Positions 7,458 through 8,772 of a DNA stretch of 8,772 nucleotides are shown here, one piece after another. The DNA comes from an uncultured Methylophilaceae bacterium. GTDB lineage: Bacteria; Pseudomonadota; Gammaproteobacteria; Burkholderiales; Methylophilaceae. Under the pieces are notes generated by a model. It made no database searches and was not told the origin of the DNA. It saw only the letters and a program-made list of their open reading frames with translations. Both the position numbers and the translations under genes were made by a program. Each line of letters begins with the position of its first letter. Within the stretch, counting starts at the first letter, position 1. The stretch is taken from contig CALKDJ010000183.1 in assembly GCA_938084195.1 (NCBI GenBank), positions 1 to 8,772 of the forward strand, in the 5' to 3' direction.

Positions 7458-7790
7458 TTGGCCAAAGAATACCCAAGAAGTGATCGTATCAAACAACAAA
7501 TAAAAAAAGAATTAGCAAATCTTTTACAAAAGGACGTTAAAGATCCATCTTTGAAACAAATGACTATTCTTGATGTGGAAGTCTCTCCGTGCCTTAAACA
7601 TGCAAAAGTATTTTTTATTTCAAACGAAGATAAGCAAGAAGTTCTTAAGGGATTATCAAGATCAATGCCCTTTTTACGCTCTCAACTAGCCAAACGTATG
7701 ACCACCAGAGGTATTCCACGGCTTAACTTTGTCTATGATAAATCGATTGATGAAAGTATGAAAATATCAAGGTTACTAGATAATATTTAG
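7458..7790 (+). CDS. rbfA: 30S ribosome-binding factor RbfA (TTG start)
   Basis: RbfA binds the maturing 30S subunit near the 5' end of 16S rRNA, helps final processing and is needed for growth in the cold in E. coli. The 110-residue protein has the single KH-like domain of the family. Its N-terminus MAKEYPRSDRIKQQIKKELANLLQ resembles E. coli RbfA in sequence and position. Further family marks are KDPSLKQMTILDVEVSPCLKHAKVFF (28-53) and LRSQLAKRMTTRGIPRLNFVYDKSID (73-98). It is shorter than E. coli RbfA (133 residues), mainly because the C-terminal tail is missing. The start is TTG, 2 bp after the infB stop, and it is backed by a strong Shine-Dalgarno and by the conserved MAKE beginning; the next in-frame Met comes well inside the domain. 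It works with RimP, encoded earlier in the same operon, in 30S assembly. Confidence 0.95.
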   Translation: MAKEYPRSDRIKQQIKKELANLLQKDVKDPSLKQMTILDVEVSPCLKHAKVFFISNEDKQEVLKGLSRSMPFLRSQLAKRMTTRGIPRLNFVYDKSIDESMKISRLLDNI

Positions 7791-7802
7791 GTAAAATTAC
7801 CT
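7789..7802 (+). promoter_or_regulatory. Inverted repeat over the truB ribosome-binding site
   Basis: AGGTAA (7789-7794) and TTACCT (7797-7802) are exact reverse complements with AA between them. In RNA this gives a 5-bp stem with an AAAU tetraloop. The left arm overlaps the rbfA stop codon and contains the only Shine-Dalgarno-like AGG before the truB ATG at 7804, 12 nt away. Folding would hide that site, and ribosomes finishing rbfA would open it. The small stem is only weakly stable, so the coupling idea is tentative. Confidence 0.45.
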
Positions 7803-7803
7803 G

Positions 7804-8706
7804 ATGAAACCCAAAAAAACGAGGTTTGATGTAAATGGGGTAGTTCTAGTTGATAAACCTTTAGGTTATTCTTCAAACCAAACTCTGGCTTTGGTAAAAA
7901 AATATTTTAACCCAAAAAAGGCTGGACATACCGGAACTTTAGACCCATTAGCAACTGGTTTACTTCCTGTTTGTTTGGGAGAAGCAACTAAGTTTTCTAG
8001 CTTCTTATTGGAATCAGATAAGTCTTATGATGCCTCAATTAAGCTTGGGTTTATTAGTACTACAGGGGATTTAGAAGGTGAAATAGAACCCACCAAAATA
8101 AAGAATTTTCCTACTTTGGAAGAGGTACAAAAAGTTATTAATAGTTTTTTAGGTTATCAAGAACAATTACCTCCAATGTTCTCCGCTTTAAAGTTTAAAG
8201 GAAAACCACTATATGAATATGCTAGAAAAGGAGAAAATATTGACCGCAAGAAAAGAAAAATTAATATTACTTCACTTAAGGTCAAAGAATATAAAGATAA
8301 TATCATTCACATTAATGTTAGTTGTTCAAAAGGAACTTACATAAGAGTTTTGGCTAATGATATTGGGGCATCTTTAAAAACTGGGGGCTATTTAGTCGGA
8401 CTAAGAAGGTTAGCAATAGGGAAAATTACAATTAAAGAAGCTGTAAATATTAATTTAATTGAGGAGATGAATGCACAATCAAGAAAAGATCTTATTCACC
8501 CAATTGATACCTTAATTAGGGAGTTCGGAAAGATAATTCTTGAAGAAAAAGATGTAAAAGCTATAAAGGATGGTAGAACGTTGTTACTTAAAAACTATGG
8601 AGAAGGAATTTATAGGCTTTATGCTAATGAGGATATTTTTTTAGGTCTTGGAAGTTTAGATTTATATGGGTATTTAAAGGCTAAAAGATTACGGGCAACT
8701 AACTAA
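7804..8706 (+). CDS. truB: tRNA pseudouridine(55) synthase TruB
   Basis: TruB converts uridine 55 in the T-loop of nearly all elongator tRNAs to pseudouridine and also acts as a tRNA folding chaperone. The 300-residue protein is near the usual length (314 in E. coli). The catalytic block GHTGTLDPLATGLLPVCLGEATK (41-63) holds the nucleophile Asp47. Tyr75 in DKSYDA fits the conserved active-site tyrosine. SALKFKGKPLYEYARKGE (127-144) and CSKGTYIRVLANDIG (174-188) are also typical, with Arg181 in the second. The last 60 residues or so (YRLYANEDIFLGLGSLDLYGY, 270-290) match the small C-terminal domain of the family. The ATG at 7804 lies 13 bp after the rbfA stop. The protein N-terminus (FDVNGVVLVDKPLGYSSN) fits the family without further extension. 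truB closes the operon in this window; a new promoter follows it. Confidence 0.97.
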   Translation: MKPKKTRFDVNGVVLVDKPLGYSSNQTLALVKKYFNPKKAGHTGTLDPLATGLLPVCLGEATKFSSFLLESDKSYDASIKLGFISTTGDLEGEIEPTKIKNFPTLEEVQKVINSFLGYQEQLPPMFSALKFKGKPLYEYARKGENIDRKKRKINITSLKVKEYKDNIIHINVSCSKGTYIRVLANDIGASLKTGGYLVGLRRLAIGKITIKEAVNINLIEEMNAQSRKDLIHPIDTLIREFGKIILEEKDVKAIKDGRTLLLKNYGEGIYRLYANEDIFLGLGSLDLYGYLKAKRLRATN

Positions 8707-8723
8707 AATTAATAAGAAAATTT

Positions 8724-8752
8724 TTGTTAAATACAGATAAATATAGTAGAAT
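8724..8752 (+). promoter_or_regulatory. Promoter for the gene after truB
   Basis: TTGTTA (8724-8729) and TAGAAT (8747-8752) are separated by the ideal 17 bp, the best two-box sigma70-type promoter in the window. Transcription would begin near 8759. There is no G+C-rich terminator between the truB stop and this promoter, so read-through from the operon and new initiation would add together. The next gene is outside the window; rpsO (ribosomal protein S15) follows truB in many proteobacteria, but that identity is only a guess here. Confidence 0.6.
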
Positions 8753-8768
8753 GTGCGGTTCTGAAATA

Positions 8769-8772
8769 GGAG
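8769..8772 (+). promoter_or_regulatory. Shine-Dalgarno of a gene beginning outside the window
   Basis: The window ends in ATAGGAG, whose GGAG matches the Shine-Dalgarno used by nusA and infB here. A start codon is expected within about 5-10 nt beyond the edge, giving a leader of only about 20 nt from the promoter at 8724-8752. Confidence 0.5.

Noticed and set aside
1..8772. A new defence, mobile or biosynthetic system
   Set aside because: All eight coding regions are recognised housekeeping genes in normal lengths with intact motifs, and the gaps are too short to hold another gene; I see no sign of a novel system.

Overview
This window is a compact piece of ordinary bacterial chromosome, roughly one third G+C by eye. 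It carries eight protein genes and almost no spare DNA. The protein sequences look proteobacterial and most like Betaproteobacteria: RimP with LGYELVDLE, YDRLEVSSPG and RKNF; NusA beginning [13 protein letters not shown]; and the TruB N-terminal half. High A+T, short intergenic gaps and a shortened IF2 linker fit a streamlined free-living lineage such as the OM43/Methylophilales group. That placement is an inference from remembered family patterns, not from a search.

Layout: on the minus strand, at the left, lie the start of gltA (citrate synthase, cut by the window edge) and, upstream of it, anmK (anhydro-MurNAc kinase). A 121-bp gap holding back-to-back promoters separates anmK from the plus-strand tyrS (tyrosyl-tRNA synthetase). 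After tyrS, a 116-bp gap contains an extended -10 promoter followed almost at once by a terminator-like hairpin. Then comes the classic translation/transcription operon rimP-nusA-infB-rbfA-truB, with gaps of 27, 20, 2 and 13 bp. After truB the window ends in a good sigma70-type promoter and a Shine-Dalgarno sequence for a gene that starts just outside. No gene-free stretch exceeds 121 bp.

How the genes work together: RimP and RbfA mature the 30S subunit, IF2 starts translation on it, NusA tunes RNA polymerase pausing, termination and antitermination, and TruB makes pseudouridine 55 in tRNAs. TyrS charges tRNA-Tyr. AnmK recycles a cell-wall sugar and GltA opens the TCA cycle. These three are not functionally tied to the operon.

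I found no mobile element, CRISPR array, tRNA, rRNA, toxin-antitoxin, defence locus or unknown gene. The points worth a second look are regulatory: the hairpin in the rimP leader (a candidate attenuator for the nusA operon), a hairpin over the truB ribosome-binding site, the TTG start of rbfA, and a cluster of A8 runs in the IF2 linker.
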